From Gliomastix tumulicola (lineage: Eukaryota > Ascomycota > Sordariomycetes > Hypocreales > Bionectriaceae), in contig BCHX01000008.1 of assembly GCA_001599755.1 (NCBI GenBank), forward strand, positions 2,418,001 through 2,482,000: a stretch of 64,000 nucleotides of DNA, read 5' to 3'. Below, piece by piece: positions 1 to 10,624 of the stretch (its first letter is position 1; each line of letters opens with the position of its first letter). A program made the position numbers and the translations under genes. The notes under the pieces are model-generated. The model was not told the origin of the DNA. It did not search any database and saw only the letters and a program-made list of their open reading frames with translations.

Positions 1-2
1 AG

Positions 3-365
3 GCCGAGGAGGCCGGCGCACACAACGTTGCCTTCTCGAGCTACTGGCTGCTCGGCGACGTGGACCAGTGCACAGAGCTCCTGAGCAAGACGAACAGGTT
101 AGCCGAGGCGGTGCTCTTCTCGCAGACGTACAAGCCCAGCTTGAGCGTGCCCGTCGTGGCGCAGTGGAAGGAGAACCTGGAGAAGAACAAGAAGGCGCGT
201 GTTGCGAAGCTCATCGGAGTCCCCGGTGAGGACGAGGAGCTCTTCCCAGAGTGGGACGCCTGGCTGCAGCTCGAGAAGGAGGGTGGCTCGGCGACGAATG
301 GCGCATCTGCTGCGCCGTTGGTGGATATCGGGGGCGACGACGACGACGAGGATGAAGAGGACTAA
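3..365 (+). CDS. SEC27: Coatomer subunit beta-prime (COPI), C-terminal end, truncated by the window edge
   Basis: The open frame enters from the left edge and ends in TAA at 363-365. It encodes the C-terminal alpha-solenoid end of the COPI beta-prime subunit: the stretch AHNVAFSSYWLLGDV followed by CTELLSKTNRLAEAVLFSQTY is characteristic of Sec27/beta-prime-COP. It is followed by a VAQWKENLEKNKKARVAKLIG helix region and a very acidic tail (DDDDEDEED), also typical of the fungal orthologues. The protein is part of the coatomer coat on Golgi-to-ER retrograde vesicles. The N-terminal WD40 propellers lie outside the window. The family call is secure; only about 120 residues are visible. Confidence 0.93.
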   Translation, partial: AEEAGAHNVAFSSYWLLGDVDQCTELLSKTNRLAEAVLFSQTYKPSLSVPVVAQWKENLEKNKKARVAKLIGVPGEDEELFPEWDAWLQLEKEGGSATNGASAAPLVDIGGDDDDEDEED

Positions 366-1155
366 GGGGTTAGCGACTGCAGCAACGGATTGGCCACATA
401 AAATGCGAGAAGGCGTTCAAAAGGATCCCGTGGATCTTGGGCTGGATGAGGTTGGGACGAGTACTCGGCATACTCGATGTTTGGCTTTGAATCGCACACA
501 TTGTAGGGATTTCGGGCCGACCATTTACATGTAGAGGAGGAGAAAGTCGATATATAGATAATGACCGATTCACATTGACAGGACATGAGGAACAGGTGCT
601 CGATCAACACCAATCGCCAAGCCCCGCGGTTGGTGTAGCAGCTCTGGGCGACCCCTGAGACCCTGGCCAGGGTCCACGACGAGCTGATGAATCCTGTGGG
701 GGACTGGCTCAATGCTGGGAGCGCCCGTGCAGGACCTGCGCGTCCTCATGATTGATTGCATGGTGATGTGTCTCGTGCTGGGAGAGCGTGTCTTGGGCGT
801 TTCGGCACTGATTGGGAGGTGGTATCGGGCCGTGTAACAGCAGTAGCGCTGGTCCAGATCCTGCGACAGATTACGAGGTCGCACGCATGGGATTGGGCTG
901 AATTACCGATTGTGCCTCTGCTAATCTGGATGGGGCGACGGAGCCACCCCCCAATCATCCATCACCGCTTTCCAGCTGAGGGCGTCTCGCCAATTGATCC
1001 TTGCCAGATCAACAGCACCTAACCTGAGCGAGCCTTTGATTTCTTCTTCTTTCTTCTGCCTCTTCTGCCTCCGACTGCAAGATTTCCGCTCCCATTTCTC
1101 GTGATATACACCCGACAACACGCCCAAACGCGTCAATCCCTTCCTTTCTTCAAAG
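366..1155. other. Intergenic spacer, no gene seen
   Basis: Spacer between the coatomer gene end and the next + strand gene. It should hold the coatomer 3' UTR and the promoter of the small Cys-rich gene. The short open frames on both strands lack family resemblance and start context. A pyrimidine-rich stretch at about 1039-1075 lies just upstream of the next ATG, as is common in fungal 5' UTRs. Confidence 0.6.
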
Positions 1156-1452
1156 ATGCCTTCCACCACCATCCAGGAGCCCACCAAGCAGGCGCCTATG
1201 GAGGCCGTCAATTCGGTGCAGGACGGCGTCGTCGCCAGCCAGCCAGTTCGTCTTCCATTCTTGGGATTTTCCTTACTTCCGATCCTCTCTGGTCGTCCGC
1301 CCAATGCTGACATGACAATCCCCGTGCAGACCGCCGAGCAGCCGATGGTGCAGCAGAGCAGCGAGCCGCAGATGACGATGCGCGGAGGAGGCGTCTTCTG
1401 CGGCTGGACCTGCTGCGACGGGTCGTGCCGCTTCCACAAGGAGTGCTGCTAG
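1156..1452 (+). CDS. Small protein with a cysteine-rich C-terminal tail (CYSTM-like), 70 aa after splicing
   Basis: Two exons: 1156-1245 and 1330-1452. The 84-nt intron (1246-1329) starts GTTCGT, has a GCTGAC branch site and ends GTGCAG. Its length is a multiple of three, so the unspliced frame stays open and simple ORF callers would miss it. The spliced product is about 70 residues: a polar N-terminus rich in Q/E/P/T, then MTMRGGG and a tail with six cysteines in 17 residues (CGWTCCDGSCRFHKECC). Small fungal and plant proteins with a Gly-rich hinge and Cys-rich end are grouped as CYSTM-like, membrane-associated and stress-linked; the match here is by pattern only. It could alternatively be metal-binding. 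Confidence 0.6.
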   Translation: MPSTTIQEPTKQAPMEAVNSVQDGVVASQPVRLPFLGFSLLPILSGRPPNADMTIPVQTAEQPMVQQSSEPQMTMRGGGVFCGWTCCDGSCRFHKECC

Positions 1453-1511
1453 ACGACGAGCTACGATTTACGACAATCGCCGTGGCGAACAGACTACGAA
1501 GAACATGGCCT

Positions 1512-1526
1512 GGGGGGGGGGGGGGG
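1512..1526 (+). repeat. G15 homopolymer
   Basis: Fifteen consecutive G on the + strand, 60 nt after the stop codon of the small Cys-rich gene, probably inside its 3' UTR. Length is likely unstable and prone to assembly error. Confidence 0.9.
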
Positions 1527-1732
1527 AGGCGAGGAGGAGGGCACGGAGGTGGACGATGGCCCGACGGATGAGACGCGAAGACGGCCGAAGATGACGAAAT
1601 CAACCAGATACCTCGCTAGATTTGAGAATACAGTCCGCTCCTTCTTTCAGACTCAGAGGTCTGCGCCGAAACGGCGTGGTAGGCTGATACGCTACCTATC
1701 GTGGTGCTACGTGTGTTCCTCAGAGCAACTTG

Positions 1733-4599
1733 CTACGCGCTTCCGTCGACCCCCGAACCAAACATACCGTCGTTGAAGCGGATGATGCGGTCCGCGTCGA
1801 GATGCTGCGGCCGCTGCTGCTGCTGCTGCTGCTGCAGTGAGCCCTTTCTCGTGAGACCAGCTCTGGACGCTGCATCCGTTTGGCCCGTCGTCATGCTGGC
1901 GACCGCCATCCGAGGATCCTGGAAGTGTGACAGCGGAGGAGAGGCCCCGGCATCGATTGGCGTCCTGCGACCGGCAAGTGTCGGAAGTGCTATTCGCCCT
2001 TGCCGGGGGCCGTCCAGCGATGACTCGGTGCCTTTCGACTGTGAAGAGCCGATGCCCTCTGACCCCGTCTCGTTAATGTCCCCCATGTACCCTAGGACGT
2101 GCAGCCTAACCGTGCTACCAGTATTAGAGCATGCTCTGTAGAGCTCCTTCAGTCTCCGCGAATACTTGGCGGCCAGGGCGCCCTCTGGCGGTGCGAGCGT
2201 GTCGGCAGCTTCGCTCTCGCTCTCGCGGCCATCGCCGGGCCCGTGCGGCCCTGCCCACAGCCTCGCGATGGTATCCAGGCTTTCGACGATGGACAGGAAC
2301 GTGCCCCTGTCGGGCATAGGGCTGCTGGCGGTGTCCCTGCCCTCGTCGCGGTGGTGGTGGTGGTGGCCTTCCCCTTTCCACAGCAGCAGACAGACGCGCG
2401 CCGCCACGTACAGGCAGAAGGCGAAGAGGCTGGAGACGGGCATCGTCGGGGATGATCTCCTGAGGTAGTTGTCCGCGATGACGGCCATCTCGGCCGCCGC
2501 CGCCTGGCACGTCTCGGCGCTGCTGCTGCTGCTCCCCAGGCTCGGCAGTAGTCTGTGGTCGGACGACGACGACGACGACGACAGCCAATCCGGCAGCGGC
2601 GGGAAGGCGACGAGCTGGTGCAGGAGAATCACGGTCGCGTTGTGGACGAGGTGCGCGACTGTGAGGTTGGGATCCATGCGCGCCGTGTGCTGCTGCGCTC
2701 CTGTGTCGGCCTTCCACTTCTGCGAGAGGAGGGTCTTCCAGTGCACGAGTCGGAGGTCCAGCTCCGTGAAGCGCGCGAGCCACTGGTCTTGGTCTCGCTG
2801 GTTCCTTGGGTCAAAGTTGCCCTGCGGGAGGAGGAGGGACGTCGTTACCCTGTGTAGGGACTCGGTCGCCTCGATGGAGTATGCGAATGCGCCCAGTCCC
2901 GACGTGTCGACCTCGTGGGATAATCGTGCTGTTGCTGCGGCAGGGGCCTTGCCCTGGCTTGCTGAGGCCTGTTGATGCACTGTATCTCGGGATCTCTCCA
3001 GAATGCCAAAGGACGGCGTGGCCACTTCGTTCTCCTTGCGCCACGAGATCCCGTCGCATGGCAAGCGGCAGTTCACATCGTCAGACGCAAAGCTCGGCTT
3101 CCAGCCCATCGTGACGGCGCAGATCCGGTCGAAAACGAAGGCATTCCAGAAGACGCGCCGCCGCTCCTCCGCCTCGGCCCAGTCCTGAGGCGGGGGGAGA
3201 GACACGCTTGGGCGCGAGAGTGATGGCCCAGTTGTACTGCTGTCTGTCGACAGCTGGAGGCACTCGACGGCGCGGCTGAGCGCTCCTACAATGGGCCACG
3301 CGCGTGCCACCTGTCCTGACCCGATCTGTCGTTTCGTCTTTGGTTAACGCTTGCTCTCACATTTCGCAGGTAATAGAGGATCAATCACATACGTCGTCAA
3401 AGGCAATCATGGCGAGGGCCTGCGCATTCTCGACCGACAGGTGGCGCATCGCCGTGGCCACGACCTCGTCCCTCGACCTCGATGCCTGCTCCTCGGACGA
3501 CGCCAGAACGCCCGAGATGTCTCTGTCGGGGACGTATCTCGCGGCCACGAGCACCATGGCCCTCACCACGACGTCCAGCTTCCGCTGATCCTGGCTGTCG
3601 GAGCCGGACAGGCGGCGACGCAGACGGCCCTCGTGCAGCATGGGGATCCAGGGATGGACGTGCGAGAAGTATGCCTGCAGCACGAGCTCCAGGTCGATGT
3701 CGTGCTGGCGACTGGAAACGCCTGATAGTAAGGGGTCTCTGCCGAGCGCACCGCTCCCCTCGTAGAAGTCCTGCGTGCGGCGACGCTTCGCCGGGCTCCG
3801 GCCCTCGTCATCCTCGTGACCGTAGTATGGATCGCTGACCGCCTGACTGGACGCGTGCGTTGCCGAGTTGTTGAAGCGCTGGAACTCCCTCGCGAAGAAG
3901 GACAGGATGCGGTACGGGTGGCTGTCGGCCGCCGAGTCCTCGGCCGCGGAGCGAGGCGTGTAGTGGCCGCCTTCGGCCGGCTCTGAGCCCTCGGCGGCGG
4001 TCCATTTCTGCTCCACGATTTTCTCCAAGGCATCTGGACGGACACCGGCCCAATTGAAGTCAGTCGACGGAGCTCGCTCTCGTCATGCGGCAGGCAAAGG
4101 AATCACGAAAGGGGTGCAAGGGGGTGTAAGGGGTTTAGCAGACCAAGCCTTCGGTGCAGATTGTCAATCGCCCCGGCCTTCATGCCGGGCCTCGCTCTCC
4201 TCGTCTCGTAAACGCAGATGCTGCCTGAAAATTTGCCACGTCAAAAAGACGACCACGCGTAATCAGCCTTGTGCGCCCGCCTGTGTGGCCCTGCCGGGGA
4301 GATCTCCCGCGGTGGGAAAATATACCTGTCTTCCGGCACTGATGGCACGTCGGGATCTCCCTGGAGCACCGTAGCTTTCGCCGGCGGCAGCTGTTGCAGG
4401 CTAGGCCAGCCTCGGTGCTCGCGCTTCCTCCTCCCTCATCACCAAGGCCGCCACCGCCGCCGCCGCTGCCGCCGCCGCTTCGCCCGTCTTCTGCACTGCC
4501 GCTGGCCAGGTGCTGGTACTGGTGCTGGTGCTGATACTGCTGCTGCTGCTGCTGCTGCTGTTGCTGTCGGTCGGACTCGGGGTCTCGGTGGTCGGCCAT
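1733..4599 (-). CDS. Zn2Cys6 fungal transcription factor with fungal-specific TF domain, 857 aa
   Basis: Four exons on the minus strand: 4326-4599, 4144-4224, 3393-4033, 1733-3310. Introns are 101, 110 and 82 nt, all GT-AG with matching phases. Exon 1 starts with a Q-run (residues 12-21), a Gly-rich linker, then CNSCRRRKLRC and CHQC. The sixth zinc cysteine is recovered only after splicing to exon 2, which continues CVYETRRARPG and AIDNLHRRL into DALEKIVEQ, the usual linker and coiled-coil of this class. The middle-homology region (fungal_trans, PF04082 type) follows, with ARAWPIVGALSRAVECLQLS and RRRVFWNAFVFDRICAVTMG. The C-terminus has another Q-run. This is a nuclear DNA-binding regulator; targets are unknown. 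It does not adjoin an obvious biosynthetic cluster. Confidence 0.9.
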
Positions 4600-5458
4600 C
4601 TTTAGTGCGAGTGCTCCAGAGCACCTGGTGGCGTTAAAACCTCAGCAGCGGGATCGGGCCTTGTATTTGACTGTATACTAGCCGAGGGACGTGGAAAATG
4701 CCACCTCCAAGTGCCGGTCGTCGCGCTGTCCTGGCAGTCGGACAGGGTATGCCTCCTCTGTCGACGCTTGCCGCACCAATCAGAGAGGCGCGGATAACAG
4801 CCTGCATACATAAACTCGTGGGCGGTCCTCCCCCCCATCCTCTTCCCCCCCCCCATTCTCTCCGACGCAATAGACCAATGCAAAGGGTAAAGTAGGTGCA
4901 GCGGGAGGCTCCCCGAAATGCCCAACCCCATCGTCATTGGCCTCGTTGTGCGCTGCCCTCTTTGGGTCTTCGGAAGCGCGCGCTCAGCGTTTCCACGCGG
5001 CCGGATGCGGATAAACGGACGACGTTGGGACGGGCGATAGTAGCGACTAATAGCGGATTTGCGCGTTGAGCCGCTGATGAGGCTTCTTTTGCGAGATCTA
5101 ATCGCGCCTCGGCCTGTTCGTTTCATTTCTACATAGTAGGTATGCCCTGGGATGGCTACGTCCTTGGCGTCTGGTGCAGGGCTTGGACGGTGTTCTCCTC
5201 CCCTTTCTCGACATGATCAATCATGGGACTTTGGAGGGTCTCGATTGCCTTCCGTAGGCATCTCATTATTTGCGTCGAGTTGATAGCCATGGCCTCAGTG
5301 TTCGATGCCGACGCGAATTGCTGAGGGGACCTTCTTCCTGGCACGAGTCTGCTATGGACTAACGTATATTTTTGACAATACCTTCCGTGAAACTGCTGGG
5401 TCTTGTCGTCTGTAAGATTCAAAGATACACCGGGCGAGATTTCTAGACACTCTTCTGC
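4600..5458. other. Intergenic spacer: promoter of the upstream Zn2Cys6 gene
   Basis: Spacer between two minus-strand genes. It contains the 5' region of the Zn2Cys6 regulator and the 3' end of the next gene. Short overlapping open frames (4602-5126, 5156-5422) show no recognisable family and probably are chance frames. Simple C-rich runs occur near 4830-4856. Confidence 0.55.
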
Positions 5459-6641
5459 CTAGACAAGGCCTCTGGTCTGGCTCATCTGCGGGTAGGTGTG
5501 GCTGGCTGCCCCCTTTATCTGCTCTGGCGTGAGGGTCTCCCTCTGGAAGCCGTCTCCCATCACTGGATACTGTGCATGAGCGTCGACATGCCTCCCCGCT
5601 GCCCCAGACCTTGGCTCTTCGTCTGGCGCCCGCACTGTGAGGCTGTTTGATTCGTCGTGCGCAGGCAGTTGCAGCAGGCACCCAAAGATTCTAGCCCGAA
5701 TGGTCAGCATTCAACTCGCTTGACGACGCCTGCGCATGCCGGCATGCATGGGGAACTTCGTACATGAAGAAGCCGAGCATGAGGGCGCTCATGATTCCAG
5801 AACCTACGCCCGCGCCGATTCGTTGCGAGGTGGACAGATCTACCCGTGCCGTCAGTGATGTGTCCTCGCAATGTCCTGAGCGTCGAGAGGAAAATGTCGA
5901 ACGAAGATAGGATACTGACCATACTCCTGACCAAGGCCTGGTTCGTCGCCGTCATCACTGTCGCCATTGCTACCTCCACCGCCGGTCTCGGTCGGAACAC
6001 TTGAGGTCGTCTGGCCGGTTGATGTACTTGGCGTGGTGGACACTGTGACGATGGAGGGCGTGGCACCGCAGCCGTACGCCTCGGCAGAGATATCTGGCCA
6101 GATGTATGTCACACAGGAAAGGCTCGTTTCGGAGCTGTGGGACACGTCAGAGGCACGTTAGAGACTGGGGGAAGATAGGAATCCATATTCAACCCACCAC
6201 ACCAGAGCAAGATCAGGCGTTGCTTCATCGTCGGAAGACTGTGGACGACTTTCCACGCACGTAGTGTGGTACTCGCAGATGCCGCTGGAACAGCACACGG
6301 CGTTGACCTGGGAGGCTCCGGGGACAGAAAGGAAGCCACAATTGCCCGGGTCACATGTGACCGCCTGGTCTGTGTCTCCTGCTCAATCCTCCTCGTCAGC
6401 ATATCGAAGATCTTTGGAGTTTCACCTGGTCGGTCGGGGGCGTCTGGTCCTCACCGTCGATGTAGCCGCACGTCTCACTCCCAGACTCTTGCCGTCTCGC
6501 GAGCGCGCTGGCTGTGATCTGAGCAGGGGCCAGCGTGTGCGCTGACGGCGTGCTCGTCTTCTCACCAACAAGTCGATGGCCGAGTGCGCCAAAGCAGGGC
6601 TCGATGCAAAGCCCCAACAGCAGGAAGCGACGACGGATCAT
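5459..6641 (-). CDS. Secreted-N-terminus, Cys-rich, single-pass membrane protein (Wsc/Mid2-like surface sensor architecture), 296 aa
   Basis: Five exons reconstructed on the minus strand: 6455-6641, 6198-6378, 5920-6134, 5764-5839, 5459-5690. Introns are 76, 63, 80, 73 nt, each GT-AG with CTGAC-type branch sites; no single exon looks like a gene. The product has a signal peptide (MIRRRFLLLGLCIEPCFGALG), a cysteine-rich ectodomain (CGYIDG, CDPGNCGF, VCCSSGICEYHTTC, SCVTYIW), a Ser/Thr/Gly-rich stalk, one membrane segment (GAGVGSGIMSALMLGFF) and a polar cytoplasmic tail of about 70 residues. This order is typical of fungal plasma-membrane surface proteins related in design to Wsc/Mid2 sensors, though no WSC domain is evident. 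Function is inferred from layout only. Confidence 0.72.
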
Positions 6642-7073
6642 TTGAATTTGAGACGGCGTGGATGTGAAGGGATCTGGGATAGCATCAAGACTGAACGCGT
6701 AGAATTGCCCCTGTCTGTCCGAAGTTGCACTCTCCGGCGGCGGAACATTTCAGGAGCAAAAAGCCAAGTCGATCGATGCCAATCTCGAACTGTTGGTGGC
6801 CCCTTGGCGTCTGACATGTGGCGTTCTCAGCCGCAGTTTAGCGTGAGACTCTCGATAATTCGAGTTAGAAATTCGAGTGGTGGTCAGTAGCAAACGCCAG
6901 TTCTAATTCGTCAACTGCCTGGAGGAAGTGTGTTAGTGTCCATCGGTCTCGGCCAGGGTCTGTCTTGGCATCCAGACCATCATCTCTTTCCCAGATTCTT
7001 GTCATCTGCTGCTTTTCAAAGACACATTTGTGCCCATCATATAATTTTCTGGGGCAAGGAGACAGCCGCCACG
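6642..7073. promoter_or_regulatory. Divergent promoter region
   Basis: 432-nt spacer between two head-to-head genes (the surface protein on minus and the polytopic membrane protein on plus). It must hold both promoters. No clear TATA box or known operator could be assigned by eye. Confidence 0.5.
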
Positions 7074-8350
7074 ATGGCGACGTGCTCTCAGATATCTGAC
7101 CTTTCTAACCTCAACGACTTCAGCGAATACATCGACACACTGCGACAAGCCACCAACTTTAACAATGCGGAGCTGGAGGCCTGCAGGACTGCGGTTTGCC
7201 TCGCCGTGTATGGGTCAGGAAATCCAGACATCTCTGGCATCGGCGTACGAAAGAAAAGCCTTCGTGTCTGGTCTCAATATCGTGTGTTGCTTGCTGACTT
7301 CCCTCCTGCTAGGTCGCAATTGCCTATACCATAGGGACGGCACTCGGATTCTGCCTCGGCGCCTTGTTGTTCTTTCACAATTGCCTCCGGGGCAATACTA
7401 CTGGAGCGCGAAAGGGGAGGGAGACGCAGGATGACCGCGTCTTGGGCGTCTTGGTGGCAGGGACGCAGTCCTTCTTCGAGTCGGCGGCCTATTTCGCCAT
7501 CGCAATACAGATCGCCGCGATTGTGATCATCTACAAGAAGGACTTTGGGCTCAGCACGAGCGACTTTGGTGCCATTGACGCTCAGATAGCGCAGGCCGTC
7601 TCGCTGATTTCTCTGCTGCCGCTGCTGTCGCCCGTGATACTGCTGGACAGGATGAGCGGTGCTGAACTGCAGACAAACACCAGGGATCCGCGATCGAACC
7701 CGCGGCTCTTTCTCCTGAACCTGGCGGTGTCTCTATCCTTCTATCCGTTCATCTCCCGGAGCATCCATGGCTTTGGCGCGTCGCCGATCAGCAGCTCAGG
7801 GGAGGTTGGCCTATCGGAGTGGCACAGCATCGAGGAACTATGCTTTAGGGACGGGCTTGATTCGCTCCGCTCCAATGCCCTCTATTCGTCTCTTGACGGT
7901 CTCGAAATGGCCACTTCGTTGGTCATCTACCTGACCACGCTCTGGCTGCAGTCTGGGCTCCTCACAATCTACTTTTACGGCGACGGCGAAGCCTTCCGTT
8001 CCGGGGACTCGTCAGTACCACTCCACAGTCGGCGGTCGTCTGGTATCCGCGGCATCATAGCCCTCAGGGAGAAGAGCAAGGCGTGGATAGGACGGAATCG
8101 GGCGTGTGGATGGGTCTTGTTGCTGGTGCCCCTGGCTCTCGCCTGCCCCCTTCTGTGGGTTGTCTTCCGCTTGAGAGATCTGCAGGCAGAGGTAGTCGCG
8201 CATGTCGGAGGGGCTGGGCTGGAGTACTCGGGCAATGACTGGGGCTTCGGTCAGGTCGTCTCGATAATCCTGTTTCTGCCTGTTGCGGTCACGATGTTCT
8301 ACCGCGGCCGCTTTTATGAGCGGCGTGCCGACCATGCGCATGCGACTTAG
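7074..8350 (+). CDS. Polytopic membrane protein of unknown function (fungal family), 402 aa
   Basis: Two exons, 7074-7244 and 7313-8350, joined across a 68-nt GT-AG intron with a TGCTGAC branch site. The N-terminus carries CRTAVCLAVYGSGNPDISGIG, matching the start of a family of fungal integral-membrane proteins in which GNPDISGIG precedes the first helix. Exon 2 continues VAIAYTIGTALGFCLGALLF (TM1), then TQSFFESAAYFAIAIQIAAI, SLISLLPLLSPVIL and several more hydrophobic segments, ending with WGFGQVVSIILFLPVAVTMF and a basic tail. About seven membrane helices are expected. No catalytic or transport motif is visible, so no function is proposed. Confidence 0.8.
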
Positions 8351-8712
8351 CTAGATCAGCGGGAATTGGAGTCTTTCCTTGTAGCTGTCCTTGATGAAAA
8401 TACGTGTCTGGCGTGCAGTTTTGGTCAATAGTAGTGTGAAACTTGTCGCGGCCGATTTATGAGCAGACGCTGAAAGCGAGAACAACACAACACACACTTC
8501 TGATACGTAGGACACTAGGTTAAACAGTACACTGCGTTGGAGATTCGGGTGTCTGTTGTAGCTAGGATTAACTGCACCGTATCAAGTTCTGTGTTGGGTG
8601 CAGACACGGCCCCCCCAATACCATAGATCCTCCTCCATTACTGTACATCCGTAAAGCATCTTTTTTTTTTGACTGCCCTGGGCTGCTTGTTTCATACCAA
8701 TCGTACCTCCAC
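8351..8712. other. Convergent 3' spacer
   Basis: Spacer between two convergent genes. It contains the 3' UTRs and a T-run near 8661; nothing else seen. Confidence 0.6.
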
Positions 8713-9330
8713 TCAGAAGATAGCAGCCAGAAATCCTGCCGCTGCCATGGCCGCGACGGCAGCACCAGTCTCACGAGCGGCACCGCCCGTGGTCGTGCTA
8801 GTGGTGCTGGTGCTCGTCGACGTGCTGCTTTCCGAACTCGTAGACGTGCCGGTGGATGTACTAGAGCTGCTGCTTCCAGTAGTAGTGCTCGTCGAAGAGC
8901 CTGTCGTAGTGGTCGTGGTCGAACCACCCGTCTGCAGAGCGCCGCCGAGGAAGGACGTGGCGCACACCGGCAAGGAGCTGGCGAGGGAGCGCAGCTCGGG
9001 GCAATCGCTGAAGACGGACGAGATCTCGCTCGAGTGGCCGTCGTACCACGAGCTCAGCCTGGAGCTGTAGCTCGAGTAGTCGCTCGTGAGGGAGTCCGGG
9101 ACCGTGGCGGAGCACGGGTTTGTGAGGGCCGTGGCGGTGAGCAGCCGCGCGGGCGGAGTCGGGAGCGAGGTGAGGATCTTGAGGACGTCCGTGGTGCAGG
9201 AGACGGGCAGGTCCGGGATGATGGACTGGCGAGGCTCGAGGACGGCGCGCTTCAGCTGCGGGTAGGCCATGACGTCGTCCGCGGTGACCGACGCGACCGC
9301 GGCGAATAGGAGAAAAAGCTTGGAGAGCAT
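8713..9330 (-). CDS. GPI-anchored, Ser/Thr-rich cell-wall protein, 205 aa
   Basis: Single exon; the start at 9330 (MLSKLFLLFAAVASVTA) is chosen because it begins a clean signal peptide, while the longer open frame upstream adds only Lys-rich residues. The mature part has conserved Cys and a helical region (SYSSRLSSWYDGH, VFSDCPELRSLASSLPVC) found in fungal surface proteins sometimes called infection-structure-specific. A long Ser/Thr stalk (many STST and TTTT runs) follows, then a small-residue region and a hydrophobic C-terminus (AAVAAMAAAGFLAAIF) without a basic tail, the pattern of a GPI-attachment signal. Predicted location is the plasma membrane or cell wall. The biological role is not known from sequence. 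Confidence 0.85.
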   Translation of the reverse strand: MLSKLFLLFAAVASVTADDVMAYPQLKRAVLEPRQSIIPDLPVSCTTDVLKILTSLPTPPARLLTATALTNPCSATVPDSLTSDYSSYSSRLSSWYDGHSSEISSVFSDCPELRSLASSLPVCATSFLGGALQTGGSTTTTTTGSSTSTTTGSSSSSTSTGTSTSSESSTSTSTSTTSTTTGGAARETGAAVAAMAAAGFLAAIF

Positions 9331-10624
9331 TTTTTTTTTTGGCTTGGGTATATATTGTTTTTCTTTCGCTGCTTTGCTGTACGCGGCTGGAAAATCTTTT
9401 GCTAACAATTGGTAGTCGGTCGGGACACTTGACGTGTAAAGCGAGGACGGGAGCAGCAGCGCTGTCTTTATACGGAGGGAACTGACATGATTTCGACGCC
9501 ATCAGATCGAGAACTCTCATTCCACGCAACACTCCGCGTCTTTCTTTCTTCTATCCTACGTCACCCCGCGGATGCCCTGAGCCGAGAGACTCGTAATGAG
9601 GCGGGATTAGCGAGCTTGATGTGCCCCGTGTGAGCTGGCTGCTTCGTCACCCTCCCTGCCGAGATATCCATTTCTGACAGCCCCCCCCCTCGGAGCATTT
9701 TGGCTTGGTGCGGTGCCAATTCTCGTGCTCCCGTGGCTTCTAAATCGGGCACTGGTAGTGATCGTTAATTCGTTAGGCTCGGTCCCGGACTGCTCGGGCC
9801 CTCACGCTAGATGCAACAGAATTCGATGGACACAACCATGACTTCCGTCTCCTCCGCGCGTCCACCCTCTTCGTTTGACGATGACCCCGCCCCCCTCCCG
9901 TACGGAGAACCGTCAGAGTAAGGCGAGGGGAGGAGGAGAAAAAAAAAACAGGTTTCTCCCGTTTCCATCGTGGACGGTCCGCGAGATCTAAACTCGAGGA
10001 GGGTGTCTTGAACGCGCGTCATTCAGGGGGTAATACGATGGTGGCCCTCCATCTCGAGTCTGACATGATAATTGGTTCTTGAACTCAGTGCCGCTGCTCA
10101 TCGAGGTAGATATCAGTGTCCGCGTTCCGATTGCCTGTGAAGACGTACCGATAAATCCAGTTTCGTTTCCCAGACTCGACGACCGAGACCATTCCTGCAG
10201 AATCTGCATCATGCGTGCCTGCAGTCGACCGATTTATCGTATTCACTTCTCAAAATAGTGCTAGACTCTGTTGCTAGCAGAAAGTCAACCAACCCACTAC
10301 CGTCATGATGAGATCAAGGAGCGGGAAATACTCGGTCTTTTTTTTTGGGGGGGACCGTACGACGAAGGGCAAGGAAATAAAAATAAACACAAGGTCAGAG
10401 GAAGCGCAAATAGCCCTGTGGATGGGGCTTAATGAAGTCTGAAGAATCATTCCACTTCAAGTCGAGTGACGCTCGTTAACCGCCCAGCTTAGGCATGTAT
10501 TGAATTACCTCGCCAAGATCCCAAAGACTACTGCGAGATGGGTCAGGCGGTTGTAAAGTTCTGCTCTAGCCCCCCCCCCCCCCCCCCCCCCCCCCCGATC
10601 GATCGTTCTAGCTTTCACCTTTGC
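9331..10624. other. Gene-poor spacer with a C-tract
   Basis: Contains the promoter of the GPI protein (including a T-run just upstream of its ATG) and the 3' flank of the deacetylase gene. Open frames here are short and carry no recognisable domain. Confidence 0.55.
10570..10596 (+). repeat. C27 homopolymer
   Basis: Twenty-seven consecutive C, 28 nt beyond the stop codon of the minus-strand deacetylase gene, so G27 in its probable 3' UTR. Could form G-quadruplex-type structure in the transcript; assembly length is uncertain. Confidence 0.9.
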
